64,000 nucleotides of DNA from Pyrus communis (lineage: Eukaryota; Streptophyta; Magnoliopsida; Rosales; Rosaceae), in contig NC_084803.1 in NCBI RefSeq assembly GCF_963583255.1, positions 10,196,122 to 10,260,121 of the forward strand, in the 5' to 3' direction. The position numbers were made by a program, and so were the translations under genes. This document shows, in pieces, positions 46,903 to 58,791 of this stretch; the first letter of the stretch is position 1; every line of letters begins with the position of its first letter. The notes below the pieces were generated by a model, which worked only from the letters and a program-made list of their open reading frames with translations, was not told the origin of the DNA and did not search any database.

Positions 46903-49900
46903 ATGGGGGCGACGATACTCCCAGATCTCGGGGCGGAGATTTTGATTCCGCTGTGCGCGGTGATCGGCATCGCCTTCTCCTTGGTCCAGTGGATGTACGT
47001 TTCGCAGGTTAAGCTCTCCCCAGGCGGTGGCCGGGACTCCAATTCCGGCGGCGCTGGAAAAAATGGGTACAACGATTACCTCATCGAGGAAGAAGAAGGC
47101 GGTAACGATCACAACGTCGTCCTCAGATGCGCCGAAATCCAAACCGCCATTTCTGAAGGTCCATTTCCACATCTCTCTCTCTCTCTCTCTAAATTTCACG
47201 TCTTTTGAAATTCTGATTGATAAAACGGCGTCGGATTTGCTCATTTGGTTTTCTGGGTTCGGTTTGTATGGTTAATTGTTGTGTTATGTCATTTTTGTTT
47301 GAGCTTTGAGTTCTTCAGTTTGCAGAGCAAACAGAGAAAAAAATAAAGTTGTCTTCTTTTTGTGGATCCGACGTCGTTTTATCCGCTGTGTTTACTGGTT
47401 CTAATTATGTTTTCAACAGATTAACGACTTGTGTGATTACATTATTAATATGTTTTAGTAGGATTATGGTCGATTGTTCGTGAATTTTGGTGCATCAATT
47501 ATTTACCCTTTATTATTTTATATTATTTGGTAGGAATGGGAAGGACCCACCTATTATTTTTAAAACTGTGATAAAATCTTCTTTTTTTTTTTTTTTAACT
47601 ACGTATGTTCATGTCCAAATGATAGTTTTCGGACTTGTTCGGTTCAACGCCAGTTATGGTGGAATTGGTAAATTGTTGGTCAAGTTTATGTTTCAGTAAC
47701 TTGTTGATGCTTGTGTGATACAGGAGCAACCTCGTTCCTTTTCACGGAGTACAAGTATGTGGGTGCTTTCATGGTCGCTTTTGCAATCTTGATCTTCCTT
47801 TTCCTTGGGTCCGTGGAGGGATTTAGCACAAGTGGCCGTGCGTGTACGTATGACCAAACCAAGATATGCAAACCGGCTCTCGCCACCGCCATCTTCAGCA
47901 CCGTTTCCTTCTTGCTTGGTGCCATAACTTCAGTGGTTTCGGGATTCCTCGGGATGAAGATTGCTACTTACGCAAATGCCAGAACAACGTTGGAGGCAAG
48001 AAAAGGTGTTGGGAAGGCTTTTATTACTGCATTTAGATCAGGAGCTGTGATGGGATTTCTCCTCGCTTCAAGTGGTCTGTTGGTTCTTTACATTGCTATC
48101 AATCTCTTCAAGTTGTACTACGGTGATGATTGGGGTGGTCTTTTCGAGGCTATAACTGGCTATGGTCTTGGTGGATCTTCCATGGCTTTATTTGGCAGAG
48201 TTGGTGGAGGCATCTACACCAAAGCTGCTGATGTCGGTGCTGATCTTGTCGGCAAGGTTGAAAGAAATATTCCCGAGGATGACCCAAGGAACCCGGCTGT
48301 AAGAGATACACCACCATTTGGAAATTTGTTTGAACCTATTAATTTTATTTCTCCGTGTCTCTAGAACTGATGTTTTCCATTTGCACAGGTGATAGCTGAT
48401 AATGTCGGAGACAATGTTGGAGATATAGCTGGCATGGGATCTGATCTTTTTGGATCCTATGCTGAGTCATCGTGTGCTGCCCTTGTGGTTGCTTCCATTT
48501 CCTCATTTGGGATCAATCACGAGTTAACTGCAATGCTATATCCTCTCATTGTCAGTTCCATCGGCATCCTTGTTTGTCTGCTCACCACCCTATTTGCAAC
48601 CGATTTCTTTGAGATCAAGGCTGTAAAGGAAATTGAGCCAGCATTGAAGAAGCAGCTCATCATCTCTACTGTACTCATGACTGTTGGAGTTGCGATTGCT
48701 ACATGGATTTCTGTTCCATCTTCCTTCACAATCTTCAATTTTGGAACACAGAAAGTTGTGAAGAGCTGGTAAGCTTTGCTTCTTTTGAAAATTTATTGTC
48801 ATCAGTGCTGTGATTAAGGAGATTTCTGCGGTTATATTTCTACTTGTATGTTGCTCTATCTGTTTATTGTATCTGAACGCTGAATTGAATTTGCAGGCAG
48901 CTATTCTTATGCGTCGGTGTTGGTTTGTGGGCTGGGCTTATCATTGGGTTCGTAACAGAGTACTATACAAGCAATGCGTACAGGTAACTAGTTTTCTTGG
49001 GGTTTACCACTCTACCATATCTAGTTTAATTGTCTTTGAATCTAATGGTTGCTCTGTATTATGCTGTAGCCCTGTGCAAGATGTTGCTGATTCTTGCCGG
49101 ACTGGAGCTGCGACCAATGTCATTTTTGGCCTTGCATTGGGATACAAATCCGTCATTATTCCTATATTTGCCATTGCAGTCAGCATTTTTGTTAGTTTTA
49201 GCTTTGCAGCTATGTACGGGATTGCCGTAGCTGCCCTTGGAATGCTGAGCACCATTGCAACTGGATTAGCCATTGATGCATATGGTCCCATCAGTGACAA
49301 TGCTGGAGGCATTGCTGAGATGGCAGGCATGAGCCACAGAATCAGAGAGAGAACTGATGCTCTTGATGCTGCAGGAAACACCACTGCCGCTATTGGAAAG
49401 GTTTGGAATTTCCTCTTAAGTATTCATTGATGGTCCGAGGAATTGACCTCTAGTTATCAATCCTAAAATTTTAAACGTCACCGAGTCACGTGTGCTTCTG
49501 TTTGTAGGGATTTGCAATTGGCTCTGCTGCTCTTGTGTCCCTTGCTCTATTTGGTGCCTTTGTCAGCCGTGCTGGTATCGAAACGGTTGATGTGTTGACC
49601 CCAAAAGTGATTATTGGTTTGTTAGTGGGCGCAATGCTTCCGTATTGGTTCTCTGCCATGACAATGAAGAGTGTGGGAAGTGCAGCTTTAAAGATGGTTG
49701 AGGAAGTGCGCAGGCAATTCAATACCATTCCAGGTCTCATGGAGGGCACTGCCAAGCCGGACTATGCTACATGTGTTAAGATTTCGACTGATGCTTCCAT
49801 CAAAGAAATGATCCCACCTGGTGCCCTTGTCATGCTTACACCCCTCATTGTTGGGATCTTTTTTGGTGTGGAAACTCTCGCTGGCGTGCTTGCTGGATCC

Positions 49901-50388
49901 CTTGTCTCCGGTGTACAGGTAATGCTGATACAGTTGCTTGATTGATCGTTCTTTCCGTTGACTCGTCTCTCTGTTTGGGTCAACTATGCTAAATCTGAAT
50001 AAAACCTGTTTGCATTTGCAGATTGCCATTTCTGCATCCAACACGGGCGGTGCCTGGGATAATGCCAAGAAATACATTGAGGTAAGCATTTGATGGGTTT
50101 TACAAATGCTTTTTTGTGGCTATGCTTAAGCTGTATCAGCTTTTTAGCTTTGTCTTATCGTCTGGATTTTGGCTGGTGTAATAGGCTGGTGCTTCGGAGC
50201 ATGCAAGGACCCTTGGTCCAAAAGGATCAGAATGCCACAAAGCTGCAGTCATTGGCGACACCATTGGAGACCCTCTCAAGGATACGTCTGGACCATCGCT
50301 CAACATTCTTATCAAGCTTATGGCCGTTGAGTCTCTTGTGTTTGCTCCGTTCTTTGCCACACACGGTGGGCTGCTATTCAAGATTTAA
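46903..50388 (+). CDS. AVP1: Vacuolar H+-translocating inorganic pyrophosphatase, type I
   Basis: Membrane pump that couples PPi hydrolysis to proton transport into the vacuole (family knowledge). Eight exons: 46903-47158, 47724-48298, 48389-48768, 48897-48983, 49070-49400, 49508-49918, 50022-50081 and 50185-50388, all in phase. The protein is 767 aa against 770 for Arabidopsis AVP1. Substrate-site blocks seen: [20 protein letters not shown], then [19 protein letters not shown] spanning the exon 2/3 junction. Also present are [37 protein letters not shown] and [19 protein letters not shown] near the C-terminus. [12 protein letters not shown] has Ala where K+-independent enzymes carry Lys, so this is the K+-dependent type I. 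The N-terminus is hydrophobic with an acidic Gly-rich luminal loop. It ends LLFKI. Nothing is broken. A multigene family is usual, so the exact paralogue is unknown. Confidence 0.97.
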
Positions 50389-51460
50389 GTTAAAAACGGT
50401 GCAACAGAAAGCCGGAAGTTGTTCCTCTCTGTTGTTCGATTCTTCGTTTTCATCTGTTGATCCTTCCTGCCAATCTCCTCAGCGTAATGTTAGCCTTTAA
50501 TTAGAGCATGCTTTTGGCATTTGAATTAGTAGCCAGAGGTAGAATTGAACGAAGTTTTCCCTTTCTAGAGGACTGTTTATGATGATGATAACGACGACGA
50601 CACGACGATGATGATGACGATCACGGTCGACCTTAGTAAAAGAGAGTTTGGATTTCTTCTGTAACTTTCATTCATCAGAACCGGTCATTGTCCATTTTTC
50701 TTACATTGTAAGAGATTAATGCACATCGCCTTTCGGTCTTCTGCAGTTTTGTGTTTTCTCTTTCCAGCCAGTAGAGTCTTAGAGTCAGGTTTTGCTTTGG
50801 CAAATGGCAAATGCCAAGCCTAAAGTAACTTAGAACTTTTGGAGAAAAAGAAGTTTCATGCAACAGGATGCAAATGTGGTGGTTTTTGAAGTCATTGTGC
50901 AATTTTTTTCCTTTTTTCACTCAACAGGAATGTTTTAGCGTCTGATTTTGAATTAGATAAACGCTGTAAATAAGAGTCAAAGTTAGGACAATCCATCATT
51001 GTATCTTTGAGTTTGAATCGTCTTAAAATGTGAAAAGAGTTTGTCATATTAAGTTAAATATAAGTAACAACAATCGTCTTACCCTGAATTCGAATCGTCC
51101 ACATATCAAGTTATGTTGTTACTATACCCTAATCTTTGGTAGCAACATAACTTATGTAATCCAAGGTCCGAAAAAATGTGGCTGAATAGAGGTGGTGATT
51201 TTCCCTCTCATTTTTTCTTATGCACTTCTTTTAGTTATGTCATTGGATTCTCGTTTCATTTATTCAATCTAAAGAATACAAGAGGAGTGCATAGGCAGAA
51301 AATGAGATTGCGAAATTCACTTCGCTCAAATAAATGAATTTTAGCCTTCTTCGAAAATAAAAATAAAAATAAAGATAAAGATGGTAATATTATAGAAACA
51401 TTAACTAAATCTTAATAAAGGAGCTATACATATGATATCACCAGAAGTTATCCCTTTTGT
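50389..51460. other. Intergenic between convergent genes; 3' UTRs
   Basis: 3' UTR of the H+-pyrophosphatase, including a GAT/GAC trinucleotide-like tract at about 50578-50625. No other gene seen. The LEA_2 gene ends at 51461 on the other strand. Confidence 0.6.
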
Positions 51461-52078
51461 TCACTCGCATTTCAAATATTTAATTTTCTTGGTTGACAGG
51501 TTAACTTCCAAAGTGCAGTCCATTTTCGCAGACTTGTTCTTCTTCATCACCATCATCAACTCCACCTTTCCTTTCACCCTCGCTTCGCTCATCAGCCGCA
51601 AAACCCCGGTGCTCAGTTCAGTACGAAGACTGGAGTTTTTGGAGCTCGGCAGCCCCTTGGTACTCAAATTCACCGTGACATCAATCTTCTTGGTCGACAA
51701 CATTCCGGCCTTGCCCTTGGGAATGCTAACTTGCCCGACAGTCGCGCCATCGTAGTCAAACTTAATAGTGCTTGCGTCAAACTTGTACCGACCGAAATTT
51801 GTGTTCTTGATCCTGATTTGGGTTGCGAATGTCATGTCGAACGAGGGCGTTGCAGGGGCGGCCGTGAGATTTTGCACGTCGACGGCACCAAGTCGCACCT
51901 TCGGCGACTTTACTTTCAGCACGGTGAGGCTTAGTGCGGTGATCACTATGATCTGAAACACAACAAACACAGCAATGTAGATTGCCAATCTGATTCTCTT
52001 CTTCCGTTTGAGCTCCTGCTGCTCCGGTTGCGAATTCGCCCTCTCTTGGTCACTTGTCTGATTGCTTTCCACCGCCAT
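51461..52078 (-). CDS. LEA_2 / NDR1-HIN1-like (NHL) membrane protein
   Basis: Single-exon gene, 205 aa. The N-terminal ~27 residues are polar with a basic KRKKRIR stop, followed by one hydrophobic helix at about residues 31-53 (AIYIAVFVVFQIIVITALSL). A beta-rich LEA_2 domain follows (VRLGAVDVQNL, QIRIKNTNFGRYKFDASTIK, VSIPKGKAGMLSTKKIDVTV). This layout is that of plant NHL-type proteins, usually at the plasma membrane and often induced by stress or pathogens (family knowledge). No NPNKR-like motif is obvious. The start ATG at 52078 fits the TATA box on the same strand. Confidence 0.9.
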   Translation of the reverse strand: MAVESNQTSDQERANSQPEQQELKRKKRIRLAIYIAVFVVFQIIVITALSLTVLKVKSPKVRLGAVDVQNLTAAPATPSFDMTFATQIRIKNTNFGRYKFDASTIKFDYDGATVGQVSIPKGKAGMLSTKKIDVTVNLSTKGLPSSKNSSLRTELSTGVLRLMSEARVKGKVELMMVMKKNKSAKMDCTLEVNLSTKKIKYLKCE

Positions 52079-52158
52079 TTTCTTTTCTTTTCCTGGAAAA
52101 TGCCTCGGAGTTTTTATGAGTCGGGAGATGAATTGGGAGATGGAGAGAGTTTGTTGTG

Positions 52159-52166
52159 TATTTATA
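52159..52166 (-). promoter_or_regulatory. TATA box of the LEA_2/NHL gene
   Basis: The minus strand reads CCCTATAAATACAC. TATAAATA lies about 80 bp before the start codon, leaving a leader of roughly 50 nt. Confidence 0.7.
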
Positions 52167-53280
52167 GGGAAGTTGTGACTGAGGACTTAGGGAGGAGGAA
52201 GAAGAGGTGGCTTGTTCCTGCAAGAAAAGCCACAAGTGGATTTGTACGTATTAATTTCTGTTCCTTGTTGAATTGAATTTGGAACGCGTTTCATCAGTTT
52301 GACTTTCTCGACTCCAATTAGAACGGTCGCATGGACCTCGCTTTGGTCCAATGTGGGAGAACTTTCCCATAGAAGCTTCCATGACATCCAACTTGGACCT
52401 TGAGACTTTCTTTCTACAAGTTGCCTCATGTCATGTCTCATATGGATTGGCCTTTGATATGGGTTGCTCAGGATTGGGCACGTTGTTTTATGTTTGGGCC
52501 GTGTGCCCCTAATGGTATCGTGAACATGTGCCAAGGTGCAGACGTCGATGTAATGACATTGGTTTGAACGAATGTGCTCCTTCTCACTATGTGTTCGAAT
52601 TTGAAATGCTACTCTTGGTAGTTTAGATTTCATTAAAGCAGGATATTGCTTGCATAGGAAAAATAACCAATGTTGAGTTGAATTTGCTAAGATTAAGATC
52701 TGTTTGAGACTCTCGTACATGAAAAAAAGAACAATTGGCTCATAAGCACATTTTAGAAGCTCTTTTATTAAAAAGAGAAAAATTGTAGGAAACACTTAAG
52801 TAATTTCCGCGATTTACTTACATTTCACTAAAAATTGATCCCAAAAGCTCTTTCAGCCAAAGTGCTTTTCGTCATGTAGAAAACTGAAACTCTTTCTAAT
52901 AGAACAAAAGTGAGCATGAAAAACAAATAGTAATTATGCCGTTCTTTTTATTTATGCATTTCTCGCCTCATTTTTGTCTATCTACTGTCCATCCATTCAA
53001 TCTAAGAACCAATGTAAGAGGAGAAAAAGGAAATGCAGAAATCACTTTTCAAAATAAAAAAAAAACCCAAAAATTAAAATAAAGTAAGAGAATTTATTTT
53101 TATGATTTTCTTTAAAATAAAATAAAATAAAAATAAAAGGCACAATTCTCATTTTTCTTGTGAAATTTGAAAGGGGTGTGATTCCACACATCCCATTTTA
53201 TTTTTCACACATCTTTTTAATTTTCGACCGTCGAATTGGATGAATTAAAGAAAATCAACGGACAGAAATTAATGTATGAA
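52167..53280. other. Intergenic between divergent genes
   Basis: Upstream of both the LEA_2 gene and the Toc90-like gene. 52690-52870 holds AAGCACATTTTAGAAGCTC / AAAGTGCTTTTCGTC words like those of short decayed DNA transposons. AAAT-rich microsatellite-like tracts at 53050-53140. No gene. Confidence 0.45.
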
Positions 53281-53607
53281 AATTAGTTTCCAATTGAAAT
53301 TGTGAATCGCCTCCTCTCTCCGAGTCTCCAGAGCGCAAAAGTCTCCCAAATATTTTAATATTTTGGTTTTGGAAGTGTCTGGTTCTGGTCTGTGTCTTAT
53401 CTGGCTAAGCTCGTAGTCATCGTCTTCATCTCGTTCCTCCTCAGCCTCTCACACCCTTTCTTTCGTCGCACCTTCCGATTCCTCGGCTCTCTGAATTAGG
53501 GTTTCTGAGCTGCCCCAATTCTCAATTTCGTTTCCCATGGCTTCGATACTCGTCTCCTCCAAATCGTAGAGTAAAAGCATATTCATCGCAAAATTCGTAT
53601 TTTCCAG

Positions 53608-53882
53608 GTAAAATTCTACTTCCTTTTCTTTCAAATTAGCCAGGAAATTCATGAATTTCAATTGAATTCTCATTTCTAGCTGTAGAATTTTCATTTTTTA
53701 AATTATAATTACTTTAGTAAAGAAGCAAACTTGCTGCAATTATTAGAAGCATAAACTAAAATATGAAAAGGGATTTTTTAATTTTCTCTGTATTTTCTTG
53801 TATTATGATTTGAATTAGATTTACAGAAAGATGGAATATTGTTAGGCACATATGTAACTTTCAGCTGGGAATGTTTTTGCAG
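53608..53882 (+). other. Probable leader intron of the Toc90-like gene
   Basis: A donor CAG|GTAAAA at 53607/53608 and acceptor TTTTTGCAG ending at 53882 sit just before the start codon at 53888. The CT-rich DNA at about 53300-53607 is then the non-coding first exon. Confidence 0.6.
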
Positions 53883-53887
53883 GAAGG

Positions 53888-56478
53888 ATGAAGAGTCTTA
53901 AGGATTGGATTTCTTCTCAGTTAGTTTCCATGCCTTTGGTTTTGCCTCGGCCATTGTCGGGCAGGGACAATTTCTTTAGAGAGGAATCCTCCAATGAAGA
54001 GATTAATGACCAAGGTAATGCCGCCCTTCCGATACTTCATCCATTGTACTTAATGAGTGATTCCTAAGATTGACTGTAAGATGTGCACTTCTTTAGTTTA
54101 AGAATTTTGTTTAGTGTAAAAGATACTAAATCCTTAGTTGATGCTAAAAAGTGGAAACCAATATCAATGTACGGGTTGTACATTGTTTGAATATGTGAAG
54201 AGAGTTCAATGTTTTCTAATTTTCAGGTGCTGCTCACTCGAACACTTTGGTAACACCACGCATCCATCCTGCCGCATCAACCTCATTTAATAGTGATCAG
54301 GAAAATCAGTCTGGTCCTTCCCTGCAGCATGCTGTAGTTGAAAATTCTGATCACTCTCATAATCGCTTTGGTAAGAAAAAGATGGATCCTTTGGTAAGAA
54401 TTGACGATCTTCAAGTTAAATTTTTGCGCCTCCTCTTACGGCTTGGTCTGTCACAAAACAATGTTCTGGTGGCTAAGGTTCTTTATCGTATTCACCTGGC
54501 TACTTTGATACGAGCAGAAGAATCAGATTTGAAAAGAGTTAATCTCAGGAGTGATAGAGCTAGAGCAGTGGCAGCAGAACAAGAGGCATCTGGCCTGCCT
54601 GAAATGGATTTCTCTCTCAGAATCCTTGTCCTTGGGAAAACAGGAGTTGGCAAGAGTGCTACAATAAACTCTATATTTGACCAAACGAAGACTGAAACCA
54701 ATGCATTTCGACCTGGCACAAATCGTATTCGAGAGGTTGTGGGAACTGTGAATGGGATTCAAGTAACTATCATCGATACCCCTGGTTTTTTGCCATCATG
54801 TACTGGTAATTTCCGCAGAAATAAGAAGATTATGCTCTCTGTGAAGAAATTTATTAGAAAAAGTCCACCTGACATCGTTTTGTTCTTCGAACGCCTCGAC
54901 CTCATGAGTACTAGCTACAATGACTTCTCCCTCTTGAAGCAAATAACGGAAGTATTCGGTCCTGCAGTTTGGTTTAACACCATTCTTGTCATGACACATT
55001 CTTCCCTAGCACTTCCAGAAGGACCAGATGGGCATCCCGTCAATTATGAAGCATATGTGAGGCAAAACACAGATATGGTGCAGCACTATATACACCAGGC
55101 AGTGTCTGACTCCAGAATTGAAAACCCAGTGTTGTTAGTTGAGAATCATCCTCAGTGTAGGAAAAATATCGCCGGTGAAAAGATACTTCCAAACGGACAG
55201 GTTTGGAAATCCCAGTTTTTGTTATTATGCATTTGTACTAAAGTTCTGAGTGATGTCAATATCCTCATGAAATTTCAAGACAGCATTCATCTGGGGCCCT
55301 CAAATGCCACTCACGTGCCTTCTCTGCCGCATCTTCTCTCTTCTCTTCTGCGTCATCGCTCTACTATTAGTTCAAGTGGAGGGGATGTTGAAGTTGATGA
55401 GAGCTTGGTTTCATATACGCAGGAGGAAGATGAGTATGATCAATTACCTCCAATCCGAATTCTAACAAAATCTCAGTTTGAGAGATTAACAAAATCACAG
55501 AAAAAAGACTATCTTGATGAATTGGATTATCGAGAGACCCTTTATCTAAAGAAACAGTTGAAAGAAGAGTATCGTAGGCAGATGGAGGTTAAGCTTTCCA
55601 AAGAGAAAAATATGGCGAGCGGTGATAATTCTGACAGTCAGCAGGCTTCCCAAGAAGAGGCTGTTTTATTACCAGATATGGAGGTCCCTCCAAGTTTTGG
55701 CTCTAATTGCCCCGCACACAGGTATCGTTGCCTTGTTACAAGTGATCAGTGGATTATGCGACCTGTTCTTGATTCCCATGGATGGGATAATGATGTGGGC
55801 TTGGATGGGATTAGCTTGGAAACTGCGATGCAGGTAAACAGGAATGTGTTTACCTCTGTCGCAGGGCAGATGAGCAAGGACAAGCAGGATTTTAGCATTC
55901 AATCTGAGTGTGCTGCAGCTTACTTACACCACAGTGGGACCACATATTCTGTAGGTCTTGATGTTCAGTCTGCTGGTAAAGATACCATCTATACACTTCA
56001 CAGCAACACGAAGCTGAGGAAGTTGTGGCACAATGTTGCTGAAAGTGGATTCTCATTGACGTCCTTTGGGAACAAGTATTACATTGGTGGAAAGCTTGAA
56101 GACACCATTTCAGTTGGGAAGAGATTGAAACTTGTGATGAATGTTGGCCAAATGATGGGTCCTGAGCAAGTGGCGTATGGTGGCAGTGTTGAAGCTACGT
56201 TGAGGGGTAGAGACTACCCTGTGAGAAATGTGAGCCTGATGATGACTATCCTGTCTTTCAATAAAGAGATGGTGTTGGGTGGAAATTTACAGTCTGAGTC
56301 CCGGCTGGGGCGAGATATGAGAGTGTCGGTTAATGCTAATCTGAATACCCACAGGATGGGTAAGATAAGCATCAAAACAAGTAGCACTGATCATTTGCAG
56401 TTCAATATGGTTGCGGCTTTCACAATTTTCTGGGCTCTTTTACGGAAGAAGGATGTTCAAAGTACAGTTCATGAATAA
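53888..56478 (+). CDS. TOC90: Translocase of chloroplast 90-like (Toc159-family preprotein receptor GTPase)
   Basis: Outer-envelope receptor GTPase of the TOC import complex (family knowledge). Two coding exons, 53888-54014 and 54227-56478, in frame, 792 aa; Arabidopsis Toc90 is about the same length. It begins MKSLKDWISSQLVSMPLVLP and has only a short, weakly acidic N-terminal part, unlike Toc159/132/120 with their long A-domains, which is why Toc90 is preferred. The P-loop GKTGVGKSATINSI is at about residues 179-192. IDTPGF and MTHSS follow, and VENHPQCRKN fits the G5 region. The C-terminal half (EEEDEYDQLPPIRILTKSQF, LPDMEVPPSFGSNCPAHRYR, GWDNDVGLDGISLETAMQVN) is the membrane M-domain. The ATG lies 5 nt into the exon. 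Confidence 0.95.
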
Positions 56479-57648
56479 AGGGAGATTGGATGAGTTTTGG
56501 TTGCTGTTTTTTGTATGAAGAGGACACAAGGTAATTTCAGAAGCTTTGTTCCAAACTTCCAAATGTTCGCTCTCGCTTAAGATGGCAACACGGGAGAATC
56601 CTAACGAGCTGCATCTGTTTTTGGCCATTGTTAGCAGCATTCTTTTGCGTTTATCCGACGTGTTATTGAGTGAAGCGGCCAGCTTCCTAGCAGCGGTGAA
56701 GCGGTAAGCTCGCTGAAGAGGTTTTTGTAGTGAAGTAAATTGAGGCAATAAGTGTACAGTTAAATCGTAGAGATGGTCTGTCTTATGTTTATGATATTCA
56801 CAAAATAATTTGAAATAGGATTAGCAATTAGGTGGAAATCAATATGATGTTTATGGTCTATGTTATTTATATTGTTATCAAATCCAAAATCTTATCGTTG
56901 TTGGATGAAATTTGTATTTCTTGGAAGAACCGATCATTTTTTAACTACAAATTAATGATTTTGAATTTATCTAATTAACTTTCAGATAACTTGTCTAATG
57001 ACTTTTCAGCAAACTTCGTAAAAGATTTCAGAGATTTGTCATCAATCATTCATATATGCCTAAAGCTAAGAATATCCCCTCGTACAAATATATTCTGATT
57101 CCTAAAACCTTACAAAAGGCTCCAAAACCACCAAACTATGCTATGCTCTCCTCTGCTAGTCGGAAACAAGTAGGAAGAGGCCAACGTAACGGTGTCTTAA
57201 AACCTCGTGTTTGTGTGAAATTTAAATTGTGCAACATTGTATTATTAGTCTGTCATGTGACGGTGGTGTCTTAAGGAGATGTAGGCAAGTTTTTGACGCA
57301 AACAGGTGACACATTTACACGTGTGTTCGAACAAAATATTCATCAGGAATCAGGATGGGGTGAGGTTGTGAACTGTTGGGAGTATAGGTGAGAAGTATCA
57401 TGAAACCAATCGAATTATCAATAATAATACGTGATTAACTTGAAATATGATCGATTGCATGTCAACCAATTTAGGGCACGATATGTAGTAGAACCAATTT
57501 TTCATAAAGGTACTAATTTTTTTATAGGGTCAATGTTTTGAACCACTAAATACTAATTAGTCACATGAAACAAATAAATTGAATTTTTGTGCATCCTTTT
57601 GAAGTACACCAAAGCCAATCATATCACTTTCTCTCTTTCACCCCTTTA
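56479..57648. other. Intergenic between convergent genes
   Basis: 3' UTR of the Toc90-like gene, then AT-rich DNA with no gene or clear repeat. Confidence 0.5.
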
Positions 57649-58791
57649 TTAAGGCGAAGCTCCCCACAAAACCTCCGCAAAAATGGTGGCGGCCTCCGCG
57701 TCGGAAATAGACGCCTCCCTTACTCTCACCAATATCTGCTGCTTAAACGCCCTCCTCTCCCGCTGCCTCAGCCCCTCCCCCACCTCTAACTGCACTGCGA
57801 ACCTCGCCACGCAGCTCGAAAACGGGTGGCTCTCCAAGAACCCCTTCTCCCTGCTCTCCCTCATCAAATCGCCGCCGTGTTCCGACCTCTGCAACTCCAC
57901 AAGCTTCTCAATCAACCCCTCCTGTAGCATCGCGTCAATAGCCTCCTTCCGCCCGAAATACCCGATTTCGAACACGCAGACCATCGCCATCACTCGCATT
58001 TCCAAATCTTCGGAATTCAGGAAGCTTATGATCTGGGGTATTTCTCCGTTGAACTCGATCTCGTCGACGAGCGGCGATTTGATCAGCCTGACGAGCGCGC
58101 AGAGTACTCTGATCGCGTTCGGAGACGCGATTTTTATCAGAGAGCTGATCGTCGGCCGACCGATCAAAACTTGACCCACGAAAACATCTTTATTGAACTT
58201 GATCAGAGCTGCAATGGCGAAAGCAGTGTGTTCTTTGACTCGCTTCGATGACCGAGTCGACTCGCACAGAACTGACTCGAGCGAGGTGACAACTTTGGAC
58301 TTCAAGATCAAATCTTGCAACTCATGGTTGAACCCCTGCGCAACTCGGTCCTCGAACTGAGTCAGTAGTTCGATCAACTCGTCCTCGTCGCGAATTGGGT
58401 CTTCTTCCAGAGCTCGCGTCAAGCTATGTAAGCACTCGCGGTCGATCCACGCTTGAATTTCGGACTCGATAGACCGGGCGAGTTTGGAGAGGCAGTGAGT
58501 CGAGCAGCAGCGAGTAAGCAAGGAGCGGATGCTGAGGTGGCCGCTGGACTGGCGGAGGGATTCGACGAGGGTTTTGAGGGTGGCGAGGTGTTGGGAGAGG
58601 GCGGAGAGTTGTGGGTCCCGGGAGAGGATGTTGTCGGACTCGGTCTCGAGCTCGAGGAGGGCGTTAATGGCGGAGGATGAGTTTGAGTGGGGAATCGGGT
58701 GGGTCTGTAGCTCGTGGGAGGCTTGTTTTAGAGCTTCTAGGACCTTGAGAACTCGTGGGCCGTCTTCCTTCTGATGGAGCTTCACCTCCAT
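57649..58791 (-). CDS. ARM-repeat protein, single exon
   Basis: Intronless, 380 aa, from ATG 58791. It is helical and Leu-rich throughout. The N-terminal ~150 residues (VLEALKQASHELQTHPIPHS, ELETESDNILSRDPQLSALS) look like a helical bundle. The middle and C-terminal parts have ARM/HEAT-type repeats: KEHTAFAIAALIKFNKDVFV, ISSLIKIASPNAIRVLCALV, IPQIISFLNSEDLEMRVMAM and ARFAVQLEVGEGLRQRE. No U-box, kinase or F-box motif is visible, so the function (protein-protein interaction) is generic. Coding GC is higher than in the flanks, as in many intronless plant genes. Confidence 0.82.
   Translation of the reverse strand: MEVKLHQKEDGPRVLKVLEALKQASHELQTHPIPHSNSSSAINALLELETESDNILSRDPQLSALSQHLATLKTLVESLRQSSGHLSIRSLLTRCCSTHCLSKLARSIESEIQAWIDRECLHSLTRALEEDPIRDEDELIELLTQFEDRVAQGFNHELQDLILKSKVVTSLESVLCESTRSSKRVKEHTAFAIAALIKFNKDVFVGQVLIGRPTISSLIKIASPNAIRVLCALVRLIKSPLVDEIEFNGEIPQIISFLNSEDLEMRVMAMVCVFEIGYFGRKEAIDAMLQEGLIEKLVELQRSEHGGDLMRESREKGFLESHPFSSCVARFAVQLEVGEGLRQRERRAFKQQILVRVREASISDAEAATIFAEVLWGASP

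Noticed and set aside
46819..47244. Minus-strand frames of 100-141 codons opposite the first H+-pyrophosphatase exon
   Set aside because: Shadows of a GC-richer coding exon and its (CT)n leader; no family match.
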